DNA of 64,000 bases. Origin: Alphaproteobacteria bacterium. GTDB taxonomy: Bacteria > Pseudomonadota > Alphaproteobacteria > UBA3830. Position 1 is the first letter of the stretch. Every line of letters starts with the position of its first letter. Of this stretch, positions 45,847-54,213 are shown one piece after another. A program made the translations under genes and the position numbers. The stretch covers positions 29,459 through 93,458 of the forward strand of contig JAGCFW010000008.1 of the NCBI GenBank assembly GCA_017649895.1, given 5' to 3'. Below the pieces are notes generated by a model. That model did no database searches. It was not told the DNA's origin and saw only the letters and a list, made by a program, of their open reading frames with translations.

Positions 45847-47484
45847 CTATAACTTATACATAAGTGTAACCATCCTTTTATTTTTAGGTGATGTATAAGG
45901 GCATTTCGGATTTTTCCCTTCATGATCGAGGAGAAGAATATTCTTATCCGACAAAATCTTTCTCACAGATTTCTGATTAAATCCTTTAAAAAGCTCATTT
46001 TTAAATGCAGAAGTGTTGATGTAATACTTCTCGAAATCCTGACTGATTTCGTGAATTCCCCACCAGATGTTCGAGCGTGCTTCGATTACAACTCCGTTAT
46101 TTACTTGATCGAAATATCCTTTATTAATCTCGAGAGCGCCACGTAATTGCTCTAAAACCTGATTTTCTTCGATTGATCTTTTGCCTCCTCTTTCTTTTAA
46201 CCAATGCCGAAAAACTTCGGAGATTATTTCAACCAACTCGTCTTCTCTGTGAGTAAATACTTTAAATCTGCAAGCTAGAACTCCGCTAAGAAGAAATAGT
46301 GCGAATGTTTCCGCGACTCTGATGACTTCTCCGTCGGCATTCCCCAACGGTTCGATTAATCTTCTTTTTTGTTGCTCGTAGATGTCTCTTATGTTGATGT
46401 CTGCATTCACAAGAGATGTAATGAATTTTTCTGAAGCAACTCCGTGATGTTTCAAGGCAGCTTGCTTGAGCAGATTCGAGAATTTCGCGCCGTTTTCAAT
46501 ATCATCATGGAGCGTGTCGAAAATGCCCAATTCATCTGATCGCAAGCTTTCTATATCGATACATCGAACCATCTGTCCAGCTTTTGCTTTCTTTCCGGAT
46601 TCTTCGATTTTCTCACTGATTCCGATTTCTCCGGAGCTCAGCACAGCGAGATTCCATTCCCTGCTTGGTTTTAACTCGGAATCCTTATTTAAACGCTTTT
46701 TCCCTTTTGCATTTCCGAGCATATACACTGTATTTCCGATTTCGCTTGCTTGAATCTGCCCTAACTCGTCCAGAATCAACAAGCAGTCGTTATGATTTTC
46801 CGCAAGAGCTTCCAAAGCGTTGGATGTTGTTCGCCATTGCTGAATAAATTTCTTCGGATTTCCCCACAAAGATGCCGCCACATACAGAGCCGTAGTTTTT
46901 CCGATTGAACTCCGTCCGACCAAATTTACCATCACGGGTTCAAGGTTTAGCGGATTCAGTAAAACTCCCGACAATCCTGCACATAATGCCAAGGTTAAGA
47001 TGGAATTGCCTTCGCAAAGACCGCATATCTCCTTCTGCCATTCCTCAAGAGAATCTTTTTTAGCAAACCCATGATCTTCGCCGTTCGAGAGGAAGAATTC
47101 TTCGTTTTCTTTTCCGCAAATCGAAAATGACGGACAGATGAAAGTATCTTGATCAATCCAACCTATCTTCAAAACTTCCCGCAATCTTTTCGAAGGCTTG
47201 GCTCGCAAAAGATAAGCAACAAGATTTTTCGGATCACAGTTCAGATTGAAACCCAGATCTCCCAAGATTTTTAATGTTTCTGTTTTATCCAACAAAGTTT
47301 TTTGCGATAAATGACAGACGCACTTTTCTCCGTCCATATTCAAAAAACATATCGTCTTTTTCCAGCCGTCATTGGCAACAGTTCGAGAAAGTGCGGTAAC
47401 TTTAATCGGGTCGCTGATTCTTTTTTCTCCCAAATACAGCCCGCCACCGCGAACTGTATATTGGTTTTCATCAGTTTCTGACAT
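45847..47484 (-). CDS. DUF927 domain ATPase of the island replication module
   Basis: 545 residues. DUF927 features: VTALSRTVANDGWKKTICF at the N-terminus, GCSGLS-like LCAGLSGVLL, Walker A NLVGRSSIGKTTALYVAAS and Walker B CLLILDELGQI. Such proteins accompany primases in phages and islands and act as replicative helicases or related motors. Its ATG overlaps the stop of the primase gene by one base (TAATG). Confidence 0.9.
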   Translation of the reverse strand: MSETDENQYTVRGGGLYLGEKRISDPIKVTALSRTVANDGWKKTICFLNMDGEKCVCHLSQKTLLDKTETLKILGDLGFNLNCDPKNLVAYLLRAKPSKRLREVLKIGWIDQDTFICPSFSICGKENEEFFLSNGEDHGFAKKDSLEEWQKEICGLCEGNSILTLALCAGLSGVLLNPLNLEPVMVNLVGRSSIGKTTALYVAASLWGNPKKFIQQWRTTSNALEALAENHNDCLLILDELGQIQASEIGNTVYMLGNAKGKKRLNKDSELKPSREWNLAVLSSGEIGISEKIEESGKKAKAGQMVRCIDIESLRSDELGIFDTLHDDIENGAKFSNLLKQAALKHHGVASEKFITSLVNADINIRDIYEQQKRRLIEPLGNADGEVIRVAETFALFLLSGVLACRFKVFTHREDELVEIISEVFRHWLKERGGKRSIEENQVLEQLRGALEINKGYFDQVNNGVVIEARSNIWWGIHEISQDFEKYYINTSAFKNELFKGFNQKSVRKILSDKNILLLDHEGKNPKCPYTSPKNKRMVTLMYKL

Positions 47485-48449
47485 TATTTTTCTCCTTCTT
47501 CAATATTCACTAAAAATTTCCTCAGTCCTTCCTTTCCAACAGCCTGATACATATCATTAAAATCATTGAATTCGGGCGACGGATAAATCGCCGCACACGA
47601 AACCTTTCCTGAAATCGCTTTCTGCGCCTCTGTAACAGCTTTTCTGCCTGCTTCGTCATTATCTGCCGCGATGATTATCTCGGAATTCGGAAACTGTTTT
47701 GCCATTTTCTCCGCGACATTCTTGATATTCAAAGAAGACATCGAAGCTATCACGAACAGATCCATTGATTCGGCAATACTTCGCGCTGTCGCATATCCCT
47801 CAGCTATTACAATAATATCTTTCGACCTCTCGTAATCTGATGCAACATGAAAAAGTCCTTTCACCGAGCCGAAAAACCTCTTCTGTCCGTCTTCGCCGAT
47901 GAACTGCAGTCCTTTGATCTCCAGATCTTCTGCTTTCTCGGGAACTGACTTGTCAGGAATTGTGTCCGTCAACGGAATCACCAATTGAGACTTTCCCTTG
48001 TAAAGATTGACTCGAGCATTTCCGATTGTTACCTTTTTCTTGTTCAAATATTGATGCTGCGCTTTAGTGGATTTATTCCAAATAAATTTCGGATCTATAC
48101 GATTTTTATCGGGAATTCGGGGTTTTGGGGAATAATCTGCGCAACCTATTGATTTATAAGAATATCCTTCGCCCCAAAAATTCCCCAATTTGGTTGCCGC
48201 TTCAATTATTCCACAGTTATAGACGAACATAGCGAGATCAATGATACTGCTGCCTCTGTCTCCTGTTGCGAAGTCATTAAATTTTCCTGTCGCGATGTCG
48301 ACGCGAAACGACCCGCGGTGCTTGTCATTCCGACGAGGATTCAGAGCGACATAATCGCTGCCCTGAATTTCTCCTGCTCCGACAAGTTCCCGCAAAATCG
48401 GCAACGGATTTTCGCTGTATCGCTGCTTGATTCCCGCAAAACTAATCAT
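47484..48449 (-). CDS. Toprim-domain primase of the island
   Basis: 321 residues from ATG 48449, which follows GAGGT and overlaps the upstream stop (ATGATTAG); longer starts are open but unsupported. The N-terminal half has GSFRVDIATGKFNDFATGDRG as in phage DNA primase/helicases, and the C-terminal Toprim domain has IIVIAEGYATARSIAES and IIIAADNDEAGRKAV with the metal-binding Glu and Asp-x-Asp. With the DUF927 ATPase it forms a replication unit allowing the excised element to copy itself. Confidence 0.9.
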   Translation of the reverse strand: MISFAGIKQRYSENPLPILRELVGAGEIQGSDYVALNPRRNDKHRGSFRVDIATGKFNDFATGDRGSSIIDLAMFVYNCGIIEAATKLGNFWGEGYSYKSIGCADYSPKPRIPDKNRIDPKFIWNKSTKAQHQYLNKKKVTIGNARVNLYKGKSQLVIPLTDTIPDKSVPEKAEDLEIKGLQFIGEDGQKRFFGSVKGLFHVASDYERSKDIIVIAEGYATARSIAESMDLFVIASMSSLNIKNVAEKMAKQFPNSEIIIAADNDEAGRKAVTEAQKAISGKVSCAAIYPSPEFNDFNDMYQAVGKEGLRKFLVNIEEGEK

Positions 48450-48696
48450 TGCAGACCTCATAGTTTTGGCCATCGTTATTCTGCGAAAATCTCTTCTTGA
48501 TGAAAGCAATAACCTCCTCAGTCGGATAAGCGACTATGCGCGGTCCTATGAGAAACTTTCCCTTAATCCCAACGCCTTGGCTATCTAAGTTTCTGATGGT
48601 TTTCGGATTCAGCAACCCGCCAGTAAGTTTTCCCAAGTCATTTCTTTTTACGCACGGCCGCGGAAAATTGAAATTTAGTTTTATTTTATTACACAT
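48442..48696 (-). CDS. AlpA-like helix-turn-helix protein
   Basis: 84 residues. VKRNDLGKLTGGLLNPKTIR followed by LIGPRIVAYPTEEVIAFIKKR is the winged-helix pattern of AlpA/excisionase-type proteins, though the recognition helix is less canonical than in AlpA itself. Located first in the primase operon, behind a strong promoter and AGAAGGAG. Probably regulates the operon or excision. Confidence 0.75.
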   Translation of the reverse strand: MCNKIKLNFNFPRPCVKRNDLGKLTGGLLNPKTIRNLDSQGVGIKGKFLIGPRIVAYPTEEVIAFIKKRFSQNNDGQNYEVCND

Positions 48697-49089
48697 TTTT
48701 TACTCCTTCTATTAAGCCGGCCCAATGCCGACCCTTATGACAACTTTATAATCATCTTTTGTAAAGGTTGCAACCGAGAAACCATTGTAAATCAATGGGT
48801 TAGCAAAATCTTTATAAAAATTTTGCTCTAAAATTATCTTCGATATGCATCTCATTTATGAGGAGGGGAGCAAAAATTTTGCTTTATCTTTTACTTTTCG
48901 AAAGTTTCCTGATATTTCAGTATGTTCAACCGATTTTCTGTGATAGTTTTGATACACTGCAAAAAGAAAATTTAGTGGACATCATTTTATGCAAAATTCC
49001 GACTGGTTTTATGGAATCTCTGCACTAATTACGAGATCACTTTGTACCGATAAAGAGATTTTCAGTAAAAAGATTTCAGATGACCCCCT
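48697..49089. other. Gap upstream of the island replication operon
   Basis: Holds the promoter at 48745-48773 and an imperfect inverted repeat AAAATTTTGCTC/GAGCAAAAATTTT (about 48818-48831 and 48868-48882). No further gene seen. Confidence 0.55.
48745..48773 (-). promoter_or_regulatory. Promoter of the island replication operon
   Basis: Reading the minus strand: TTGCAA, 17-base spacer, TATAAA, about 50 bases before the AlpA-like start. Confidence 0.7.
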
Positions 49090-50088
49090 CTACGAATATT
49101 GAAGTTTTTTATTTTTATACAGTCTTTCGCTTCCCAAAAGTGCCGGAATTACAGTTTTACGTATACCAGTAGCCGATATATGTCCGGCTGTTCCATCTCC
49201 TAGTTTAAAGGAATAGTAAACTTGTTTTTCGTCATTCTTTTCGCTGGAACCCTTCTTTTTGCCGTCGTTCTCTTCTTTACTTGGGAGGATCTTGGGAAAT
49301 TCAGGTTGTGAGATAATTTTATTAAACAATTCATCTTGAGATATCTTTGTTTCCCTTATTATAGAATTCAAATTTTTGTTTAAATGTACAATGAGTTTTA
49401 TAATGTCGGATGATGTACAATCATATTGGCTTATCAAATTTTCGTATTTTTGCGCTGTTATATTTATCTTCCTCGAAAGTATTGCTCCCTGCTCAATAAA
49501 TCTTATCAGAGGTATAACCTTCGACAAAGCAATAATGTTTATTTCGTCATTTTCATTATCGCCGAAATATTTTTCGTATATATTTACATCTTCAGAAGAA
49601 ATAACTTTTTTTTGGATGCTGAACCTGATTGTATCGATAACTTCTTTCTGTATCCATATTCTATCATAAAAATTTCCTGTACCATCTCCTGTTATAACAA
49701 ACTGAAACAAATTAACGATATCGTTTACAGTAAACATTTTTTGTTGGAACAAAACGTCTGAATAGCTGACAGTTTCTGTAGGAAAAGCGATTAAATTTTC
49801 AGCATTGTCCGGGACAGGTGGTAATACATCTTCTCTAAAAGATTCATTTATCAAGTGAAGAACAAGATCTCCAATACCTTCAGTGCTGACTATTCCAGTA
49901 ACAATTTCTGAAAAACTGGTCACAATTTCGGACAGGGCTTTTTCATCCACTCTAAAGTCTTCTAAATCTTCGTAATCTTCATCAACCTCACAATCTCCGC
50001 AATCTTCAGCACTATCCCAGTCTTCATCAACCTCACAACCTTTCAAATTCTCCAGATCTTCTGACAAAAGTTTTTCTTTTTTTATCAT
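49090..50088 (-). CDS. Acidic island protein of unknown function
   Basis: 332 residues with no signal peptide. The first 50 residues are extremely acidic with a near-repeat: CEVDEDWDSAEDCGDCEVDE. The middle is hydrophobic-helical without clear membrane segments; the C-terminus has a basic patch (NDGKKKGSSEKNDEK). Excellent ribosome-binding site GGGAGGGGATATCTATG. No family recognised. DNA-mimic or anti-restriction proteins are often acidic, but nothing else supports that idea here. Confidence 0.7.
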   Translation of the reverse strand: MIKKEKLLSEDLENLKGCEVDEDWDSAEDCGDCEVDEDYEDLEDFRVDEKALSEIVTSFSEIVTGIVSTEGIGDLVLHLINESFREDVLPPVPDNAENLIAFPTETVSYSDVLFQQKMFTVNDIVNLFQFVITGDGTGNFYDRIWIQKEVIDTIRFSIQKKVISSEDVNIYEKYFGDNENDEINIIALSKVIPLIRFIEQGAILSRKINITAQKYENLISQYDCTSSDIIKLIVHLNKNLNSIIRETKISQDELFNKIISQPEFPKILPSKEENDGKKKGSSEKNDEKQVYYSFKLGDGTAGHISATGIRKTVIPALLGSERLYKNKKLQYS

Positions 50089-50190
50089 AGATATCCCCTC
50101 CCACTGTCCGCAATGATAACGAAAAATTAGGAGATGTAAATAAAGATTAAAATAATTTTCGATAAATTTTACCTTTCAACAATTCTGAAA

Positions 50191-51426
50191 TCACGACGAG
50201 GATGAATTCTCTTTGATGTATTCCTCGAAATTCGACATCGCCTGTTTCAAATGTCCAGGGGAAAGATGAGAATATCTCTCAGTCATCGTAATTGTCGAAT
50301 GTCCCATTAATCTTTGTACGGTATATAAATCCGCACCACTCATAACTAACCAGCTCGCATAGGTATGCCGAAGAGTGTGAAACACAACCTTTTTTCTTGC
50401 GTCTGAAATATTTTTGTTAAATCCCAATTCATCCACGACTCTATCAAATGTTCTGGAGATTTCCGCAATCTTTTCTCCTTTGGATGATACGAAAACCAGA
50501 TCATGTGTCGCAACTGCATGATTTCTCTTTAACATAGCTCTGACTTCGTGAGTCATGATTGCATTTCGGTTGCGATTGCTTTTCGTGTCTTTGATAAATA
50601 TCGAATTGTCTCTAAAATTTACATCATCCCAACGAAGGTTGAAAATCTCTCCAGCTCTAAGCCCGCAATGCAATGAAAGCAACGCCATGTCGTGCAGCTG
50701 AAGACTTCTTTCTTTCAAAGATTGGAGTAATGTTTTGGCTTCTTCGACAGATAAATATCTAACGCGCTTATTGTCATTACTAGGCTTCTTTACTTTGCTC
50801 ACAGGATTATCTCCGTTGAATAGATCGTGATTTTTCGCATAATTAAAAACCTGCCGCGTCAAAGCCAATGCGTAGGTAATAGTTCTGGGCGTCTTGTTTT
50901 GATCTGCCATTTTTTTCTTCAGTTGTTCTAAAATGAAAGGAGAAATGTCCTTTAGAGGTAAATTACCAAAAATTTTCGATAACCAGTTTTTGTATAGCAA
51001 TCTTTCAGTGTTACACGTCTTTGGCTTTTTATCCTGTTGAGCTTGTACAATATATCGAGAAAAAACTTCAGAAAAAGTTATGGATTCTTTCCTTTGAGCG
51101 ATCTCTTTCTTTTTCTTTTCCGCTTCTTTCTCCTCCGAAATTTTGCGACCTTCCGCCAAAGTTTTTGCTCCTTCGCCTGTACGTTGGGCTTCCTTCAATT
51201 CAGCCAGATATCTTGCTGCTTTCTGTTCGGTCCAACCCTCTGATGCCCACCCCAACGCTTCTTCTTTATCTTTTCCATTCAGCTTATACCTGATCGTGTA
51301 ATATCTATCGAATTTTATGCCATGTTTGCGTGTTTCATGTTCATAATACCTAACACCAGGAGTTTTGGTTTTTATTTTCTTTTGTTTCAAGTGTAATCTC
51401 CAACCTTTGTAATCTTCAAAAATCAA
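50191..51426 (-). CDS. int: Tyrosine integrase
   Basis: 411 residues from TTG 51426. Catalytic set: Arg257 in CGLRAGEIFNLRW, His350-x-x-Arg353 in FHTLRHTYASWL, His376 in MGHSTITMTERY and nucleophile Tyr385. SAM-like core-binding domain from about 115 to 205. The N-terminal region contains a long charged helix. It faces the right attachment repeat 227 bases away, so it very likely catalysed insertion into tRNA-Thr. Confidence 0.95.
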   Translation of the reverse strand: MIFEDYKGWRLHLKQKKIKTKTPGVRYYEHETRKHGIKFDRYYTIRYKLNGKDKEEALGWASEGWTEQKAARYLAELKEAQRTGEGAKTLAEGRKISEEKEAEKKKKEIAQRKESITFSEVFSRYIVQAQQDKKPKTCNTERLLYKNWLSKIFGNLPLKDISPFILEQLKKKMADQNKTPRTITYALALTRQVFNYAKNHDLFNGDNPVSKVKKPSNDNKRVRYLSVEEAKTLLQSLKERSLQLHDMALLSLHCGLRAGEIFNLRWDDVNFRDNSIFIKDTKSNRNRNAIMTHEVRAMLKRNHAVATHDLVFVSSKGEKIAEISRTFDRVVDELGFNKNISDARKKVVFHTLRHTYASWLVMSGADLYTVQRLMGHSTITMTERYSHLSPGHLKQAMSNFEEYIKENSSSS

Positions 51427-51652
51427 GCTTCATTCACCAAAAAACGGGGGAGAAATGGGGGAATCGGTATCTTCTCTTGCACTCAATCTGTAGGTCTACA
51501 ACCGAAAAAAGTTCCCCCGCTATTCCCCCGCGTTTTTGCGTTTTTTGGCGAGAAATTTTATGATTGCTCGTGATGTGTATCATACCCAATATTGCTGAAA
51601 TATCAAGACATAAGTGATGTTTTGTGACAATATGTTATTTCTATTCTCGACA

Positions 51653-51701
51653 GATTTGTAATCAGTAGGTCAATGGTTCGAGTCCGTTGTCCGGCACCAC
51701 T
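51653..51701. repeat. Right attachment repeat (att)
   Basis: 49 bases identical to 36054-36102. It has only the 3' part of a tRNA-Thr, without D-arm or 5' acceptor strand, so it is not a functional tRNA. Confidence 0.93.
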
Positions 51702-51865
51702 TAAATTTCAGTAAAAATTCTGGTTTAACCATTATTTTGGAAGACACTCTGTAACAATAGTATGCCGAATATACAATCAAAGTCATTCTGATAAATAAAG
51801 CAACCTATCGGATAAGTAAAAATACAGCTCGCACGGACTCCGTGTCCAAGAGCTTTCCTGGTTTT

Positions 51866-51913
51866 AACACGTTAGGGTTTGTTTTTTGAAAAAATTATTG
51901 AAACCCCCTTTGA
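51866..51913. repeat. Dispersed hairpin repeat, copy B
   Basis: Shares a run of over 25 bases around GGGTTTGTTTTTTGAAAAAA with copy A; arms GGGTTT/AAACCC still pair. It lies outside the island, 165 bases beyond the right attachment repeat. Confidence 0.75.
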
Positions 51914-51990
51914 ATTTCGAGAAAAATTCAGGCTACTCAATTATAACAACATAATCCTTCGAAAAATCATGAAACGTCTATTAACGCAAA

Positions 51991-52392
51991 TTAACTTTTT
52001 GGAGAAAAAGTTTCATGCATTGGACCGTGCTCATTACTAAGTATTTCATCAATTTTACGCTTTATATCCTGCACGTTGCGCACCCAGGTTAATGTCATTA
52101 ATGAATTGCCTGTTCCAGTAAACTGTAACTTACCGTATCCAAACACTCTTCCCCAGAAATCTTGCTCGATGGAAACGGTTTCTATCTGTCTCAACAATAT
52201 TTCTCTAGTCTGTACATCAAAGATACCGATCTTCGAAATTATCTGCTTGTTGGTACATGCCATTTCATGAAACCATTGCTCCATAAAATCTCTAAATTTA
52301 AAGGTAAAAAACAGCTTTAAGTATATAATCCTGCTATATTTTATAACTAATAAAATTTTCTCGTCTTCCCTTAGTATATTTTTAATGTACAT
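51991..52392 (-). CDS. bPH2-domain protein, copy 1
   Basis: 133 residues. The pattern TNKQIISKIGIFDVQTREILLRQIETVSIEQDF.. in pieces, then GRVFGYGKLQFTGTG, is the bacterial PH-like domain (DUF304/bPH2) in which membrane-bound forms sit behind transmembrane helices. Here only a weakly hydrophobic stretch (YLKLFFTFKF) precedes it, so it may be peripheral. Nearly identical to the gene at 52678. Confidence 0.82.
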   Translation of the reverse strand: MYIKNILREDEKILLVIKYSRIIYLKLFFTFKFRDFMEQWFHEMACTNKQIISKIGIFDVQTREILLRQIETVSIEQDFWGRVFGYGKLQFTGTGNSLMTLTWVRNVQDIKRKIDEILSNEHGPMHETFSPKS

Positions 52393-52677
52393 CTTTCACC
52401 TTTTTTATCTCTACTTATTCATATAATGTCTTTTTTTTTATTTCCAAGTGGCTGTTCAAAAATTTTTATTTTTTAAGTAGATAAAAAAATAACGCAAAAA
52501 TTACGAAAAATTGTCCATTCTTTTCGGGCGAAGAATCCCTGATTAATAGCTTGTTTCTGGGTAGTCAACACCTTGAACAAAAATGGTTTATACAAAATTT
52601 TACGAGTTCAATGTTTGAAGCCATTTTCAAAGTTTCGAGAAAATTTCTAACTACGCCATCACAACAATGTAGTTCTT

Positions 52678-53079
52678 TCAACTTTCTGAAGGAAAAGTTT
52701 CATGCATTGGACCGTGCTCATTACTAAGTATTTCATCAATTTTACGCTTTATATCTTGTACGTTGCGTACCCAGGTCAATGTCATTGATGAATTGCCTGT
52801 ACCGGTAAACTGTAGCCTACCATATCCGAACACTCTTCCCCAAAAATCTTGTTCAATAGAAACGGTTTCTATCTGTCTTAACAATATTTCTTTGGTTTGC
52901 ACGTCAAAAATACCGATCTTCGAAATTATTCGTTTGTTAGTGCATGCCATTTCATGAAACCATTTTTCCATAAAATCTCTAAATTTAAAGGTAAAAAACA
53001 GCTTTAAGTACCTAATCCTGCTATATTTTATAACTAATAAAATTTTTTCGTTTTCGCCCAGTATGTTTTTAATGTACAT
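52678..53079 (-). CDS. bPH2-domain protein, copy 2
   Basis: 133 residues differing from the copy at 51991 at about a dozen positions, mostly conservative (K/R, L/S, R/K). Homology at DNA level spans roughly 52691-53097 versus 52004-52410 and extends, more weakly, into the downstream flanks (GAGAAAA..CTAC..AACAA). A segmental tandem duplication with both copies kept open suggests that both are used. Confidence 0.82.
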   Translation of the reverse strand: MYIKNILGENEKILLVIKYSRIRYLKLFFTFKFRDFMEKWFHEMACTNKRIISKIGIFDVQTKEILLRQIETVSIEQDFWGRVFGYGRLQFTGTGNSSMTLTWVRNVQDIKRKIDEILSNEHGPMHETFPSES

Positions 53080-53101
53080 CTTGCACCTTTTCTTTTTTTA
53101 A

Positions 53102-53566
53102 TTAATTTGTTTCATTCATATTTTTCTTGTGACATTTACAATCTGCATAGGAGCAGACTCCATTTTTGATATTTAATATGCTTGGCGTGATGTATTCTGC
53201 ATCGAAATCATATATTTCACTTAAACGTTTCACTCTCTCATAATATTTCATCTCCTTTTCTGGCTCCTCTAAAATCAGAACGACTTTTCCGCGTTTTCCC
53301 GTCATTAGCTGATAATGAAAAGCTTGCCCTATTGATTCGGCCCATTTGTTTGCGAAATCGAACTCGACAGCGTGTGTTTCGGTAAGGCTGTCCACTCGCG
53401 TATGGTCTTCATTTTTAAATTCTTCCTCTCCATTGTGTAATTCAGACCAAGCGTGCTGATAGGCGACCTCGCTATGTTCATGTTCAGCGTAAGTGAAACT
53501 CATCCACAAAAATGCGGACAATATCATTATGAACTTACTGAAAATGCCAAGCGTCGATCGTTTCAA
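53102..53566 (-). CDS. Exported PD-(D/E)XK nuclease-like protein
   Basis: 154 residues from TTG 53566, with AGGAG six bases upstream. A signal sequence (FIMILSAFLWMSFTYA) precedes a compact domain with HTRVDSLTETHAVEFDFANK and WAESIGQAFHYQLMTGKRGK. That pattern (Asp, then E-x-D and Lys, then a Gln-containing helix) is that of small predicted PD-(D/E)XK nucleases in proteobacteria. The C-terminus has three cysteines (CSYADCKC). Periplasmic or secreted DNA degradation is inferred. Confidence 0.7.
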   Translation of the reverse strand: MKRSTLGIFSKFIMILSAFLWMSFTYAEHEHSEVAYQHAWSELHNGEEEFKNEDHTRVDSLTETHAVEFDFANKWAESIGQAFHYQLMTGKRGKVVLILEEPEKEMKYYERVKRLSEIYDFDAEYITPSILNIKNGVCSYADCKCHKKNMNETN

Positions 53567-53626
53567 CTAATTCTCCTTTGTTTTAAAGTAAATTTTGGAT
53601 TTTCTGTTTCTTTTGTTTTCAATCAT
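53567..53626 (-). CDS. Possible 19-residue leader peptide before the nuclease-like gene
   Basis: ATG with a very strong site (AAAAGGAGGA, then AGTG) encodes MIENKRNRKSKIYFKTKEN, and its TAG directly abuts the TTG start of the exported nuclease. The main gene's own ribosome-binding site lies inside the leader. Coupled translation is plausible; alternatively the peptide has no role. Confidence 0.4.
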   Translation of the reverse strand: MIENKRNRKSKIYFKTKEN

Positions 53627-53670
53627 CACTTCCTCCTTTTACATATTCTTCTTAAACGCCGAAATCCTCA

Positions 53671-53697
53671 AAACCCTCCGGTTATTTTCAGTAGTAC
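53671..53697. repeat. Copy of the recombinase-upstream repeat (inverted)
   Basis: CTCCGGTTATTTTCAGTAGT with flanks is the reverse complement of 41797-41818. Confidence 0.8.
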
Positions 53698-53785
53698 ATC
53701 TTGAAATATTTGTAGCAAATAAAAGTTAAAATTTCGTTAATTTGTGTCTAAAATTTTAGAACATTGGGTAAAGTTAATTTTTTAC

Positions 53786-53845
53786 AAAAAATGCCTGGAA
53801 AGTGAATACCAGGTTTGGACTCTCAAGGAGAACTACCGACTTGGC
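53786..53845 (+). pseudogene. Fragment of a serine recombinase
   Basis: 60 bases match 42143-42202 of the intact recombinase with few changes; translated it reads CLESEYQVWTLKENYRLG versus CLENECQVWTLKENYRLG. Sequence on both sides is unrelated, so this is a deletion remnant. Confidence 0.85.
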
Positions 53846-54056
53846 ACAGTGCCTGTGCGGGCGGTATTAATAAGACTCCTATACAAAGGCATGCGTAAAA
53901 ATAGAATAAGTCGGTTTGGATAGAAAAAAGCATACCATTGTATAAATGTACTCAAATAACAGCAACCCCGGCAGATTTTGCATACATCCACTGTGTAGCG
54001 AGGGTTTAGTCAAACGTACCGTGCCTGGAACAGTCGGGGATTTTGTTCCGAAAATC

Positions 54057-54151
54057 GTTCCGAAAGCATCACTTTCGCGAATCATACATTTCGCTCATTC
54101 ACATAACGCAAACGAACATCAATTGTCACTACAAAAACTGCACACACTACT
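54057..54151. repeat. 95-base dispersed repeat, copy 2
   Basis: Counterpart of 44021-44115, downstream of the exported protein ending at 54214. Confidence 0.85.
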
Positions 54152-54213
54152 TGGGTATTTGTAACTTTTTGAGTTAAAAAGCTGATTCGAAACCCTTTCT
54201 CCCGTATCGTTTA

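Larger units (their letters stand above)
36103..51652. mobile_element. Integrated genomic island at tRNA-Thr (about 15.6 kb)
   Basis: Bounded by the 49-bp tRNA-Thr repeat, with a tyrosine integrase at 50191-51426 adjacent to the right repeat. Contents: replication module (HTH, Toprim primase, DUF927 ATPase), type III restriction-modification, serine recombinase, DUF4143 ATPase, an exported protein, an acidic unknown and two small phage/island-type genes. No capsid, tail or conjugation gene is present, so it is a satellite-like or integrative element rather than a full prophage. Confidence 0.88.
51427..51990. other. Right end of the island and flanking non-coding DNA
   Basis: Contains the right attachment repeat (51653-51701), a small CACGGACTCCGTG stem-loop near 51833 and hairpin repeat copy B (51866-51913). 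No gene is supported. Confidence 0.6.
53627..54213. other. Non-coding stretch with decayed mobile DNA
   Basis: Holds the inverted-repeat copy (53671-53697), the recombinase fragment (53786-53845) and the second 95-base repeat (54057-54151). Short open frames on both strands are not supported. Confidence 0.65.

Noticed and set aside
36103..51652. Complete prophage
   Set aside because: No capsid, terminase large subunit, portal, tail or lysis gene is present in the bounded region.
51653..51701. Second tRNA-Thr gene
   Set aside because: Only the 3' part of the tRNA is present; it is the right attachment repeat.
53879..54164. Short frames on both strands between the recombinase fragment and 54214
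   Set aside because: They coincide with the dispersed 95-base repeat, overlap each other and lack start signals.
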